Shown piece after piece: positions 17,263-23,654 of a stretch of 63,041 nucleotides of DNA. Numbering within the stretch: the first letter of the stretch is position 1; every line of letters begins with the position of its first letter. The stretch comes from a virus. Both the position numbers and the translations under genes were made by a program. The notes below the pieces were generated by a model. That model made no database searches. It saw only the letters and a program-made list of their open reading frames with translations, and had not been told where the DNA came from. The stretch spans positions 1 through 63,041 of IMG/VR virus record IMGVR_UViG_3300042509_001342, one strand, 5' to 3'.

Positions 17263-17550
17263 CTACCTCCCCATAGACTTGATGTACTGGCCGGGGCCAC
17301 CGGAGCGAGAAGGGCCCTTCTGGATGTACGGTCCCGGAACTTTCTTATTCTGGTAAGGCATCGGCCGGATGTATGCCTGAGACTTGCCAATCTCCTTCTG
17401 CTCAGTGGATTCAGGGGTGCCACGGACATACCTGTCCTTTGGGCCACCGTCGTGCTTGACGCCTTTGGCACCTTCTTGGAACACCCGCCGAAGGTCAGCA
17501 TCAGAGCTAGATGCTTTTTTGTTCTGCAGGGAACGAATGAGATCAGACAT
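17263..17550 (-). CDS. Small basic hypothetical protein, 95 aa
   Basis: Begins MSDLIRSLQNKKASSS. It is lysine, glycine and proline rich with no domain. It is the first gene downstream of a promoter-like motif at 17582-17597 and is separated by two bases from the 588-residue virion gene, so it likely leads the internal-protein unit. Its basic nature could suit nucleic-acid binding. Not demonstrable. Confidence 0.55.
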   Translation of the reverse strand: MSDLIRSLQNKKASSSDADLRRVFQEGAKGVKHDGGPKDRYVRGTPESTEQKEIGKSQAYIRPMPYQNKKVPGPYIQKGPSRSGGPGQYIKSMGR

Positions 17551-17581
17551 AGGGCAGGCTCCCGGGAAGAGAAAGCGGCTA

Positions 17582-17597
17582 CCCTATTTATGTCCGC
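17582..17597 (-). promoter_or_regulatory. Promoter-like motif GCGGACATAAATAGGG
   Basis: The minus strand reads GCGGACATAAATAGGG, 32 bases before ATG 17550. It is one base longer than the copies at 2837 and 51195. The core CATAAATA is close to the T4 late promoter core TATAAATA. This suggests a sigma-dependent late promoter. Inference. Confidence 0.5.
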
Positions 17598-17620
17598 AAA
17601 TGGCTGGCTTGGGCCGGGAG

Positions 17621-18019
17621 CTAATTCAGCCGCTCCAGCAGGCCGAGGAGCGTGGCAGCGTAATCCCCAGTACCAAAGGCCGCGTACCACACAATCGCCT
17701 CCCGCTCCGCGTCGGTGAGCGGGGGCTGGCGGTAGAGCGGGACGATTTCTCCCCCAGCGCACAGTTCTCGCATCTTCTCGGCTAGAGTGCGGCTAGCAAA
17801 CACCGAATATGAATCCGGTTGCATCACCGCCCACGCCACCGGCTCCTGTGTGTGTGCCAGTTCCGCACCGCTCCCCAGTGGGACTGAGGACTCAGGCTCT
17901 GCGGATTTCGCCGCTGGCACGGCGTCTAGAGTTGCCTTGGCCTTCTGGATGTTTGCCTTGTAGATGGAGACCGCTTCCCACCATGGCATCGGTTCCTTTG
18001 TCATTGCCTGTGTCCCCAT
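17621..18019 (-). CDS. Hypothetical protein, 132 aa
   Basis: Contains EPVAWAVM, ASRTLAEKMRELCAGGEIVPLYRQPPLTDAEREAI and a C-terminal ATLLGLLERLN. The PVAWA...VPLYRQPPL pattern is a familiar phage and prophage accessory family of unknown function, and the LTDAEREAI ending is one I associate with planctomycete genomes. Start at ATG 18019 or the internal ATG four codons on. It forms a small unit with the 18057-18431 gene next to the control region. Confidence 0.6.
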   Translation of the reverse strand: MGTQAMTKEPMPWWEAVSIYKANIQKAKATLDAVPAAKSAEPESSVPLGSGAELAHTQEPVAWAVMQPDSYSVFASRTLAEKMRELCAGGEIVPLYRQPPLTDAEREAIVWYAAFGTGDYAATLLGLLERLN

Positions 18020-18056
18020 ATACAGCGAAGTGAACTAACTCGGCCCAAAACGATGA

Positions 18057-18431
18057 TCACCCACCCCCAAACTCCCGAATCGCATCCCGCTCCAGTTCCA
18101 AATCCTGCTTATCAAAAAGCTCCTGCCACACCGCCAAAAGCTCATCTGCCGACAACCCAACATCCCCCTGAGTCTTTGAAGCAGAGTGCTTGCCTCCAGT
18201 CGGTGGGTTCACAGGTTGCTTCACAGGCCGGGCCATAGGGTTCACAGATGGGTTCACAGATTCAGTGGGAGGGTTCACAGGGTTCACAGATTTACGGGAT
18301 CGCTTGTACTGGGCTCTTTTCCCCAAGAAAGCCTTCCACTTCACAGGGTCTTGCTTGATCCGCTGGTAGTAGCTTTTGCAGTAATCACTGTTCATGGGAC
18401 TCGCCCGGGGTTCACAGGGTTCACAGGTCAT
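18057..18431 (-). CDS. Hypothetical repeat-encoded protein, 124 aa
   Basis: MTCEPCEPRASPMNSDYCKSYY onward. The Cys/Glu/Pro and Val-Asn-Pro repeats (CEPCEP, VNPVNP, SVNPSVNP) are direct translations of the DNA repeat TGTGAACCC. The N-terminal two cysteines plus SDYCKSYYQRIKQDP resemble short zinc-binding or homeodomain-like phage proteins, but this is weak. The C-terminus is an acidic helix. ATG 18431 abuts a perfect palindrome, so the gene may be autoregulated, possibly as a repressor. That role is speculative. Confidence 0.5.
   Translation of the reverse strand: MTCEPCEPRASPMNSDYCKSYYQRIKQDPVKWKAFLGKRAQYKRSRKSVNPVNPPTESVNPSVNPMARPVKQPVNPPTGGKHSASKTQGDVGLSADELLAVWQELFDKQDLELERDAIREFGGG
18205..18426. 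repeat. Direct repeats of GGGTTCACAG
   Basis: Copies of (G)GGTTCACAG start at 18205, 18238, 18250, 18271, 18280, 18408 and 18417 on the plus strand, inside the 5' and middle parts of the 18057-18431 gene. Two more half-sites form the palindrome at 18432-18452. The spacing is irregular. Such clusters are typical of replication iterons or multi-site operators. Confidence 0.75.
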
Positions 18432-18452
18432 GGTTCACAGATTCTGTGAACC
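18432..18452. promoter_or_regulatory. Perfect palindrome, candidate operator
   Basis: Arms GGTTCACAG and CTGTGAACC with a three-base centre (ATT), directly upstream of ATG 18431. The arm is the same word as the direct repeats inside the gene. The position would let a bound dimer block transcription of the minus-strand gene. Candidate site for a phage repressor. Confidence 0.6.
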
Positions 18453-18455
18453 CTG

Positions 18456-18468
18456 CAACGGTCATTCG
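18456..18468 (-). promoter_or_regulatory. Repeated motif GAATGACCGTTG at control region
   Basis: Third copy of the 12-mer (others at 6106 and 12889). It lies four bases from the palindrome and 25 bases before ATG 18431, so the palindrome sits between motif and start. This fits an operator downstream of a promoter (inference). Confidence 0.45.
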
Positions 18469-18477
18469 GTGTCGAGG

Positions 18478-18541
18478 TCCCGGGTTCAAAAGTTGGAGTT
18501 CCCGGGTTCAGGTGCTGGGATTTCCCGGGTTCAAAAGTTGG
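18478..18541. repeat. Three iterons of TCCCGGGTTCA type
   Basis: Copies begin at 18478, 18500 and 18523 (periods 22 and 23 bases, about two helix turns). The first and third are identical over 19 bases (TCCCGGGTTCAAAAGTTGG); the middle one diverges after GGGTTCA. They share GGGTTCA with the neighbouring repeats. A replication origin or operator array is likely; no initiator protein is identified. Confidence 0.7.
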
Positions 18542-18842
18542 AAAAAAATCAGGAGGTGGACGTTACATAAGACCTCCGACGATTGGGGGGGGAGGGGAGG
18601 GGGTATTCATTCAACTCTTTGCTGCAATTGAGCTTAGCAGCATGATGTTTGAAGACCCTTAGCAGAAGAAGGTAAATGGACAAGGAAATACCCTGACATT
18701 CCTCCTCCAACATCTCCTCTGGTTTTCTAACCCCTTCGGCGGCCGGGGCAGGGCAAAGGCGACGGCCAGCAGCGGAGACCCCAGAGAATACTCTGGGAAT
18801 TCCTCCTCTCTGGAAGTCATTCCCTTGCAGTAGGAGTCTCTC
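18542..18842. other. Non-coding leader between control region and first early gene
   Basis: About 300 bases without a convincing gene. They hold an A-tract, a GGAGGT/ACCTCC inverted pair (18551-18577), a G-rich run near 18585-18602, a TGCTGC/GCAGCA inverted pair (about 18622-18645) and the first copy of the shared early leader at 18731-18767. A long minus-strand frame crosses the region but overlaps the plus-strand gene and looks like a shadow. Early promoters for the plus strand should lie here, but I cannot place one with confidence. Confidence 0.5.
18731..18767 (+). promoter_or_regulatory. Early leader element, copy 1
   Basis: CCCCTTCGG followed by GGGGCAGGGCA and a GC-rich stretch. Related copies lie at 19225, 20477 and 23569, each 40-75 bases upstream of a plus-strand start. 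This copy lacks the GGTCGC prefix. The downstream CCCTTGCAGTAGGAG is shared with copy 2 up to the ribosome site. Function unknown; probably a structured 5' RNA or a promoter-proximal element. Confidence 0.55.
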
Positions 18843-19112
18843 ATGTCCCTTCCCGAATCGGTCCTCGTCACCCTCAACGACGCCACCCTCAGGTCCATCC
18901 TGAAGGACGAGGCGCAGAAGGAGTCCCACCCCGCTGTCCAGACGATCTTGGCTCAGCGCAAGGAGAAGCCCCGCTACTCCTTCCAAGCCAAGTTCAACGA
19001 GAAGGGCGGTATAAAGCTGCCCTTCGTGATCTACCGGGAGTCGGCTCCGGGGCTCATCGCCGCCCTGCAGGCCCAGTTGGACAACCCGGAGTTCAAGAAC
19101 TACTCCAAGTGA
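18843..19112 (+). CDS. Early hypothetical protein, 89 aa
   Basis: MSLPESVLVTLNDATLRSIL onward; mixed alpha/beta, no recognised domain. TAGGAG lies ahead of the ATG. It forms a single-gene unit with its own leader and a strong terminator at 19132-19170. The isolated, well-insulated setting suggests high or independently controlled expression right next to the control region. Confidence 0.65.
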   Translation: MSLPESVLVTLNDATLRSILKDEAQKESHPAVQTILAQRKEKPRYSFQAKFNEKGGIKLPFVIYRESAPGLIAALQAQLDNPEFKNYSK

Positions 19113-19131
19113 GAGTGGTGAGGTGATCAGG

Positions 19132-19170
19132 GCCCCGGAGGCTCCTAACGGAGTCTCCGGGGCTTTTTTT
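19132..19170 (+). terminator. Rho-independent terminator
   Basis: A GCCCCGGAGGCTCC stem pairs with GGAGTCTCCGGGGC and is followed by seven T. It closes the unit of the 89-residue gene. Confidence 0.85.
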
Positions 19171-19224
19171 GTTGCCATGCCGCTTCTTCCCTGCATCTAG
19201 GGTCCGACGAGGGCTCTTGAACAG

Positions 19225-19274
19225 GGTCGCATGGCCCCCTTCGGGGGAGGCGGCAGGGCAGCGGCGGGCCGGGG
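19225..19274 (+). promoter_or_regulatory. Early leader element, copy 2
   Basis: GGTCGC, then CCCCCTTCGGGGG, GGCGGCAGGGCAGCGGC and GGCCGGGG. Lies about 50 bases upstream of ATG 19326. The following CCCTTGCAATAGGAG matches copy 1. The hairpin CCCCC-TT-CGGGGG region is predicted to fold. Confidence 0.55.
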
Positions 19275-19325
19275 ACGCTCTCCGGTCTGACCCTTAGGTT
19301 TCCCCCTTGCAATAGGAGTTATCCA

Positions 19326-19532
19326 ATGTCCTTTGACGAAGTGAAGAACCTGCGGCTGTTCGGTGCGCTTCAGTCCCTGACGCCGGAAGCCATCAAGGAC
19401 CTGCAGGACGAGGCTGAGTTCAACAAGCGGGTGAGCCCCCGTCACCACAAGCTTGGCTGTCTCCTGTCCCGTATGAAGCGGGACCTCGTTGTCAGTTCTG
19501 TGCTGGCCCAGCGGGTCGGCAAGCCCGCCTAG
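19326..19532 (+). CDS. Early hypothetical protein, 68 aa
   Basis: MSFDEVKNLRLFGALQSLTP onward, with predicted helices. No family recognised. ATAGGAG precedes the ATG. Monocistronic between leader copy 2 and the terminator at 19552-19599, the same design as the gene before it. Confidence 0.65.
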   Translation: MSFDEVKNLRLFGALQSLTPEAIKDLQDEAEFNKRVSPRHHKLGCLLSRMKRDLVVSSVLAQRVGKPA

Positions 19533-19551
19533 TGTGCTGGCCCCCACCAAT

Positions 19552-19599
19552 AACCCCTCAGTTCTGTCCCGTTACTGGGATGGGGCTGAGGGGTTTTTT
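19552..19599 (+). terminator. Rho-independent terminator
   Basis: An AACCCCTCAG arm pairs with CTGAGGGGTT, followed by a T-run, with a smaller nested CCC/GGG hairpin. Ends the 68-residue gene unit. Confidence 0.85.
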
Positions 19600-19638
19600 G
19601 TTGTTCCGTTTACCTCTTTCCCATAAGGGAGTCAGACG

Positions 19639-19905
19639 ATGGAGGCTGGAATGAATATCGACGGCAGTCTCACCGAAGTGGGGCGGCTGAGGCTTGAGAA
19701 GTACGAACTGCAGCGGAAGGTGTACCAGCAGGATGCCTTCATTGATTCGCTGAAGGACTCTCTCAGGAGGGTGGAAGAGCGGGCCAAAGACAACCTCAAG
19801 CTGGCCGATGCCCGACTGGAGTGGGCGGTCAAGCTTGAGCAGAAGGTCGCCACCCTGAGGGCCCGGATTGTTGTCTTGTCGGACCAGAAAGCTGGGTGCC
19901 TGTGA
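19639..19905 (+). CDS. Coiled-coil protein, 88 aa
   Basis: MEAGMNIDGSLTEVGRLRLE onward, almost entirely a charged helix with heptad-like spacing (QQDAFIDSLKDSLRRVEERAKDNLKLADARL). Starts at ATG 19639 behind AAGGGAG. The next gene starts inside its stop (GTGA). Likely an oligomeric early protein. Function not recognisable. Confidence 0.6.
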   Translation: MEAGMNIDGSLTEVGRLRLEKYELQRKVYQQDAFIDSLKDSLRRVEERAKDNLKLADARLEWAVKLEQKVATLRARIVVLSDQKAGCL

Positions 19906-20117
19906 ACTGCGTGAGGTGCGGATCAGTAGTGGACTCTGAGAGGGCCGAAGCCCTGACGGAGTTCGGCATTGCCGTTACTTGCAAGTCTTGTTCAACGGAG
20001 ATGCCGAGGGTTTGTTTCATGGATTACAGCCACAAGACTGCTCCTAGCCTTGTGGTTGTGGGTAACAACGCGGAGTCGGTCAGGCTTGCGAGTAATGCCT
20101 TCAAACGAAAGAGGTGA
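19902..20117 (+). CDS. Zinc-ribbon protein, about 71 aa, GTG start
   Basis: A CVRCGS and a later CKSCST give a four-cysteine zinc ribbon. The GTG at 19902 overlaps the upstream stop (GTGA). Another GTG two codons earlier (19896) is also possible. A basic C-terminus (NAFKRKR) follows. Nucleic-acid or protein binding is likely for this fold. Part of a three-gene unit 19639-20472. Confidence 0.55.
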   Translation: MNCVRCGSVVDSERAEALTEFGIAVTCKSCSTEMPRVCFMDYSHKTAPSLVVVGNNAESVRLASNAFKRKR

Positions 20118-20121
20118 CGGA

Positions 20122-20472
20122 ATGGACAGTTATGGGGAGCATCCCGAGATCAGCCATCTGAAACAAGTGATCGCGGAGCGGGATGAAACCTTGAAAGAAC
20201 TGAACGTGATGTACCAAGAACTGCAGGAGTCCAACAACAAGCGTTGGCAGGAGAACAAGGACCTCAAGGAAGAGGTTGAGCGGCTGAACGGGGTCATCAT
20301 CCAAGATAGCAAGTTGATCAGTGAACTGAGGACCCGGCTGCGGAATCAGGGCGACAAGCTGGAAGAGGACGTTAAGTACTGGACGGAGGCGTACACCTGT
20401 CAGTCCGCTCAGCGGAGTGCCGAGCAAGAGGCTTTCCTGAGGGTGATCAAGGTGCTGGCTGGTCGGGACTAG
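20122..20472 (+). CDS. Coiled-coil protein, 116 aa
   Basis: MDSYGEHPEISHLKQVIAE onward. Long heptad-patterned helix through about residue 85. ATG 20122 has GAGGTGA upstream; a longer frame from 19969 would overlap the zinc-ribbon gene and is less likely. Similar in style to the 88-residue coiled-coil protein two genes before, so the pair may interact. Function unknown. Confidence 0.65.
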   Translation: MDSYGEHPEISHLKQVIAERDETLKELNVMYQELQESNNKRWQENKDLKEEVERLNGVIIQDSKLISELRTRLRNQGDKLEEDVKYWTEAYTCQSAQRSAEQEAFLRVIKVLAGRD

Positions 20473-20476
20473 TTAG

Positions 20477-20530
20477 GGTCGCGGGAAGCCCCTTCGGGGC
20501 GGGGGGCAGGGCAGCGGCGGCGGGCCGGGC
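20477..20530 (+). promoter_or_regulatory. Early leader element, copy 3
   Basis: GGTCGC, then GCCCCTTCGGGGC, GGGGGGCAGGGCAGCGGC and GGGCCGGGC. It begins five bases after the upstream stop and about 50 bases before ATG 20581. The CCCCTTCGGGG hairpin is perfect in this copy. Confidence 0.6.
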
Positions 20531-20580
20531 CTTCCCCTTTTGGAGTTCGATTAGGCAATTACTAGAAAGCAAGGTGATTG

Positions 20581-21027
20581 ATGGCTGATGATCGAATTAC
20601 GAGTGAGTTCGACGCGATGCTGGCTGACATTCTCAGTGAATCCCCTGAGGCAGTTGTCACCGAGGTCGAGGAAGTCGGTGATGAGCCTGAGGTCGTGGCA
20701 CCCCCCATGCTCAAGCTTGAGACCATCGGGGACACGGTGAAGCACGTTCCGGCCCAGCAAGTCAGTGCGGTGGAGGCCGGTAAGCCCAAGGGTCGGTACA
20801 AGACGGACGATGGCAAGGTCGAGGTCGAGGCCGAAGCCCCATTCAAGGGCACGGTCTACACCAAGGGGTACCTGCAACTGAAGTTCGGTCAGTCGTGGAA
20901 CAAGGCCAGCCTGTACTACGACGAGTTCCTTGCCCTCAAGGAGTTCTTCAGGTCGGAAGCCTGCAGTGCCTACGAGATCAAGGCCACTGCGGCTGGATGG
21001 AAGGCTCGTCCGTCGAAGGGAGGTTGA
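20581..21027 (+). CDS. Early hypothetical protein, 148 aa
   Basis: MADDRITSEFDAMLADILSE onward. The first half is acidic (VTEVEEVGDEPEVV); the second half is a mixed alpha/beta region with KGTVYTKGYLQLKFGQSWNKASLYYDEF. AAGGTG precedes the ATG. No recognised family. First gene of a short unit with two small ORFs, ending at the terminator 21288-21333. Confidence 0.6.
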   Translation: MADDRITSEFDAMLADILSESPEAVVTEVEEVGDEPEVVAPPMLKLETIGDTVKHVPAQQVSAVEAGKPKGRYKTDDGKVEVEAEAPFKGTVYTKGYLQLKFGQSWNKASLYYDEFLALKEFFRSEACSAYEIKATAAGWKARPSKGG

Positions 21028-21033
21028 ACCCCC

Positions 21034-21117
21034 ATGGCAGGCGAAACAGTTGCGGACGGGACATTCTGGTTTGTGGTCGGGGCAGCGGCGTCATTTCTGG
21101 TGGTCAACTTTCTCTGA
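21034..21117 (+). CDS. Tiny membrane protein, 27 aa
   Basis: MAGETVADGTFWFVVGAAAS, then FLVVNFL and stop. The second half is a hydrophobic membrane span. GGGAGG lies upstream, overlapping the previous stop. Single-span mini-proteins are common in phages, for example in lysis control or exclusion. No specific role can be given. Confidence 0.5.
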   Translation: MAGETVADGTFWFVVGAAASFLVVNFL

Positions 21118-21127
21118 GGAGTTTTCT

Positions 21128-21241
21128 ATGCCTTGTTCCCAAGAGGTGATGGTGTGCGAGGTTCAGAAGCCGGGTCAGGTGATCGATTGGATGGACGATG
21201 TCGTGGGCTTCATTCATACTGAGGCTTATTCCGAGAACTAA
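21128..21241 (+). CDS. Small hypothetical protein, 37 aa
   Basis: MPCSQEVMVCEVQKPGQVID onward to SEN. GAGGAG lies six bases before the ATG. Ten bases follow the tiny membrane gene. Last gene before a strong terminator. Acidic and without a domain. Confidence 0.5.
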   Translation: MPCSQEVMVCEVQKPGQVIDWMDDVVGFIHTEAYSEN

Positions 21242-21287
21242 AGCTCCTTGCCTAGAACTTGCAAGGGGATAGGTGAGTCGAGCTTTG

Positions 21288-21333
21288 GCCCTGCCAGTCC
21301 TGAGGGAAACCTTGGGGCTGGCAGGGCTTTTTT
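21288..21333 (+). terminator. Rho-independent terminator
   Basis: GCCCTGCCAG pairs with CTGGCAGGGC, followed by six T. Ends the 20581-21241 unit. Confidence 0.85.
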
Positions 21334-21360
21334 GTTGGCCTTTCGAGGCTTTTCCCCGTG

Positions 21361-21399
21361 TGAATTGCTCTTGACCGGGCATTTCTACTGAAAAGGTGG
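21361..21399 (+). promoter_or_regulatory. Promoter-like motif ATTGCTCTTGACC
   Basis: AATTGCTCTTGACC, then a 17-18 base gap to CTGAAAA, ending near the ribosome site of the gene at 21407. The same order (ATTGCT-N-TTGAC, then CTT/TTT, then GAAAA) occurs on the minus strand at 33747-33789 and 35764-35806. TTGACC is a good -35; the -10 is unusual. Confidence 0.5.
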
Positions 21400-21406
21400 T
21401 GAACAG

Positions 21407-21526
21407 ATGGACGGTTTCGATGACTGCCCGCCGGTCGCGGCGGATGACCTGCTTCGGTACTTGGACAGTGTCGAGCAGCAGGCTGAGGAACAGGCACAAC
21501 TTGACCAATGGGAGGACGAGGAATGA
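21407..21526 (+). CDS. Small acidic protein, 39 aa
   Basis: MDGFDDCPPVAADDLLRYLD onward, ending in WEDEE. Very acidic and helical. AAGGTGG precedes the ATG, and the TGA overlaps the next ATG (ATGA). First gene after the promoter-like motif. Highly acidic mini-proteins in phages are sometimes DNA mimics or inhibitors; that is a guess. Confidence 0.55.
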   Translation: MDGFDDCPPVAADDLLRYLDSVEQQAEEQAQLDQWEDEE

Positions 21527-21711
21527 ACAAGAAAAAAGTTGAGTTCGTGAAAACAAGCACGTTTGACGGTGATGGCCCCGTTTATCGGGTGGTCAAGCTG
21601 ACCAACTGCGTCGATCCCGTGGTTGGTTCCCACATTTCAGCGAAAGAGATCAGGAAGTTCATTGAGTCGCGGCTGTGGACTGTGGTCATCAGAGAAGGGA
21701 AGAGTGAGTGA
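21523..21711 (+). CDS. Small hypothetical protein, 62 aa
   Basis: MNKKKVEFVKTSTFDGDGPV onward. ATG 21523 overlaps the previous stop and has GGAGGACGAGGA upstream, so it is preferred over the in-frame ATG 15 bases earlier. Mixed alpha/beta, no recognised family. Confidence 0.6.
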   Translation: MNKKKVEFVKTSTFDGDGPVYRVVKLTNCVDPVVGSHISAKEIRKFIESRLWTVVIREGKSE

Positions 21712-22019
21712 TGACGCACACACTGGGACCGTGGAGAATCGACTTTACGGCAGATAACGGCCACATGGCCGATCAGGTGGCACACAACAGCGATTGGCTG
21801 GCGGTTGAAGTCGTTGACGATGACATCGGGGGCCACGTTGCTTACTGCCACCACAGCAATGCACCGCTGATTGCCGCCGCGCCGGAGTTGTTGGCTGCAC
21901 TCAAGCAGTGCGCAGAGATCATCGCAGAGGAGGCCGAGGCGGAAGTGAATGAGAACGTGACAGAGGCCTACTACGACGCACTTCGCGCACTCGCCAAGGC
22001 AGAAGGGAGGGGTGAGTGA
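21711..22019 (+). CDS. Phage accessory protein, 102 aa
   Basis: MTHTLGPWRIDFTADNGHMA, later NAPLIAAAPELLAALKQC, then an acidic helix. The short ANAPLIAAAPELLAAL-type segment is a widespread phage and prophage motif of unknown function. ATG 21711 overlaps the upstream TGA (TGATG). Coupled to the next gene by GTGA. Confidence 0.65.
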   Translation: MTHTLGPWRIDFTADNGHMADQVAHNSDWLAVEVVDDDIGGHVAYCHHSNAPLIAAAPELLAALKQCAEIIAEEAEAEVNENVTEAYYDALRALAKAEGRGE

Positions 22020-22489
22020 AAGACCTGAAAGTGACTTTTGTCGAGATGGTGAAAGCGGCCTGCGAAAAGTACCTCGCCAACCCCGATCAAACGGTGCTTG
22101 GCTGGGACTACGACTTTGAGATTGAGTCCATCGAACTGCTCCCTGCCGATGCTGCCGGGGATGCGGCTTACGTCACCGTCAAGCGAAACTACGACGGCTC
22201 GTGGTCTGAACTCACGACCAACGGCGTTCCGTTCATGTTCAAGGTGCGGTACTGGAACGAGTACGGCGATGAAGAAAACTCGCCATGCCACCCCGAGAAA
22301 ACTCTCGGCATGTGCGAGGTGGTGACCGAAGTTGGCAAGTTGATTGCGGGGCAGGCCGATCTCGACAGCGCACTGGACTCCATGAGGGAGATCAGGGGCG
22401 ATTTGTACGAGGTAGGCAAGGTTGTTTCGACCGATGAGGCCCTGAAGATCATGGAAGCACGACTCAACGAACAGGGGAGGACCAAGTGA
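22016..22489 (+). CDS. Hypothetical protein, 157 aa, GTG start
   Basis: MKDLKVTFVEMVKAACEKYL onward. Mixed alpha/beta with an acidic N-terminal half and a helical C-terminus (ADLDSALDSMREIRGDLYEVG). The GTG overlaps the previous stop (GTGA). No recognised family. Part of a tightly coupled series 21407-23560. Confidence 0.6.
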   Translation: MKDLKVTFVEMVKAACEKYLANPDQTVLGWDYDFEIESIELLPADAAGDAAYVTVKRNYDGSWSELTTNGVPFMFKVRYWNEYGDEENSPCHPEKTLGMCEVVTEVGKLIAGQADLDSALDSMREIRGDLYEVGKVVSTDEALKIMEARLNEQGRTK

Positions 22490-22701
22490 AGCGATACCAC
22501 GACGAAATCTCGCTGATGGATCGGCGGGCCAAGGAATGGATGACGTTCGGTCCCGGTGGTGTGGAGAGGGGGCGGTTCAGGAAGAAGAAGCCCTTCGATT
22601 GTGGCAAGAGCAGGTGCAGCGTCTGTCATGTCGAGAGCAAGTTCCCCAAGCGGACCCCGACCAGAAAGGAGCGAATGAATGACGCAGATCAAGACTACTG
22701 A
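22486..22701 (+). CDS. Small basic CxxC protein, 71 aa
   Basis: MKRYHDEISLMDRRAKEWMT onward. A cysteine before SRCSVCH suggests partial zinc binding (CGKSRCSVCH). Very basic C-terminal half (FPKRTPTRKER). GTG start overlaps the previous stop (GTGA). Likely nucleic-acid binding by composition only. Confidence 0.55.
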   Translation: MKRYHDEISLMDRRAKEWMTFGPGGVERGRFRKKKPFDCGKSRCSVCHVESKFPKRTPTRKERMNDADQDY

Positions 22702-23560
22702 AGTTGACCTGAGTGAGGACGCCTTCACTTGGTGGGACTCCACCGACCTGAGGGTGGACGATCTCCACAACGCCTTGAGTGCAGTGAGCATGGGCAACTT
22801 GGCACCCAAGGCCAGCACGGTCAATCACGCCCTGACCGAGACTCTGTCAGGGTTCATATCGGCGGCAGGCATCAAGGTGCGGGGTTGCCCCATCAAAATC
22901 ACCCCGCTGCGGTTGGATGTGAAGGGGGTCGAGGCTGTCCGTCTGACCCGTGGCGAAACCAGCAATGAACATGAACACGTTATGTCCATCGCATTGGACA
23001 AGGACGATCACGTTCGGGTGGCCAAGTTTAACTCTGACTTCGTTCCCCAAGTCGCCGCCATTCAGGCCAAGCTTGAGGAAAAGATGACCGAAGTCTTTCG
23101 GTCCCAGATGGATTACTACCCGGCCCACATGGTTAGCACCTGCATCAGCAGGGTGGTGGCCAGCTTCGGTGGTGTGCTGGCCAAGGCTTCGGGCGGCGTT
23201 TACTTCCTGCCGTCAACGGTGACTCCCAAGTTCGAGGAGTTTGCCGGGAAGCTGAGCATGGGCATCACGATCAACAAGTTCGCAATCAAGCCGGGCACGA
23301 CCTCGTATTCCTGCGTTGTCAAGGCAATCAGGAAGGAGATTCAGGACGCCCTGCTTGAGATCGAAGAGGGCATGAAAGACCTCGGCGGTTCCATGCGGAC
23401 CAATGGGATGCAGTCGAGGCTCAAGCGGTTGGATGAACTGAAAGCCAAGGTCAAAGCCTATGAGGCAATCCTTGGCATGGCGATGACTGATCTGACTGAT
23501 GCGGTGGACAAAGTCAGTGATGCGGTGTCGGCGTTCAATGCAATGGCGGTGTGTTCCTAA
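22679..23560 (+). CDS. Hypothetical protein, 293 aa, first of the MoxR/VWA group
   Basis: MTQIKTTEVDLSEDAFTWWD onward. The N-terminal 120 residues look alpha/beta; the C-terminal third is helical (KAIRKEIQDALLEIEEGMKDLG, then RLKRLDELKAKVKAYEAIL). AGGAGCG precedes the ATG. It lies directly upstream of the AAA+ ATPase and the zincin/VWA protein. I have a faint memory of a DUF of this size beside such ATPases in phages, but cannot confirm it. Possibly the substrate adaptor of the group. Confidence 0.6.
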   Translation: MTQIKTTEVDLSEDAFTWWDSTDLRVDDLHNALSAVSMGNLAPKASTVNHALTETLSGFISAAGIKVRGCPIKITPLRLDVKGVEAVRLTRGETSNEHEHVMSIALDKDDHVRVAKFNSDFVPQVAAIQAKLEEKMTEVFRSQMDYYPAHMVSTCISRVVASFGGVLAKASGGVYFLPSTVTPKFEEFAGKLSMGITINKFAIKPGTTSYSCVVKAIRKEIQDALLEIEEGMKDLGGSMRTNGMQSRLKRLDELKAKVKAYEAILGMAMTDLTDAVDKVSDAVSAFNAMAVCS

Positions 23561-23568
23561 TTACTTAC

Positions 23569-23627
23569 GGTCGCACGAAGCCCCTTCGGGGCCGGTGGCA
23601 GGGCAGGGGCAGGACCGGCGACGGCCC
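23569..23627 (+). promoter_or_regulatory. Early leader element, copy 4
   Basis: GGTCGC, then GCCCCTTCGGGGC, GGTGGCAGGGCAGGGGC and ACCGGCGACGG. It precedes the AAA+ ATPase gene by 28 bases and follows the upstream stop closely, as copy 3 does. Its place inside a gene series suggests internal control of the MoxR/VWA unit. Confidence 0.6.
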
Positions 23628-23654
23628 CCCAAAACCAAGGAGAAATCAGAGTTC

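Noticed and set aside
18205-18541. CRISPR array
   Set aside because: Repeats are short and irregularly spaced, with no uniform spacers and no cas genes. Better explained as iterons or operators.
18549-19196. Minus-strand ORF of 215 codons
   Set aside because: It overlaps the well-supported plus-strand gene at 18843-19112 and the early leader, and has a low-complexity start. Treated as a shadow.
19969-20472. Longer 167-codon version of the coiled-coil gene
   Set aside because: The extra N-terminus overlaps the zinc-ribbon gene. ATG 20122 has a good GAGGTGA site.
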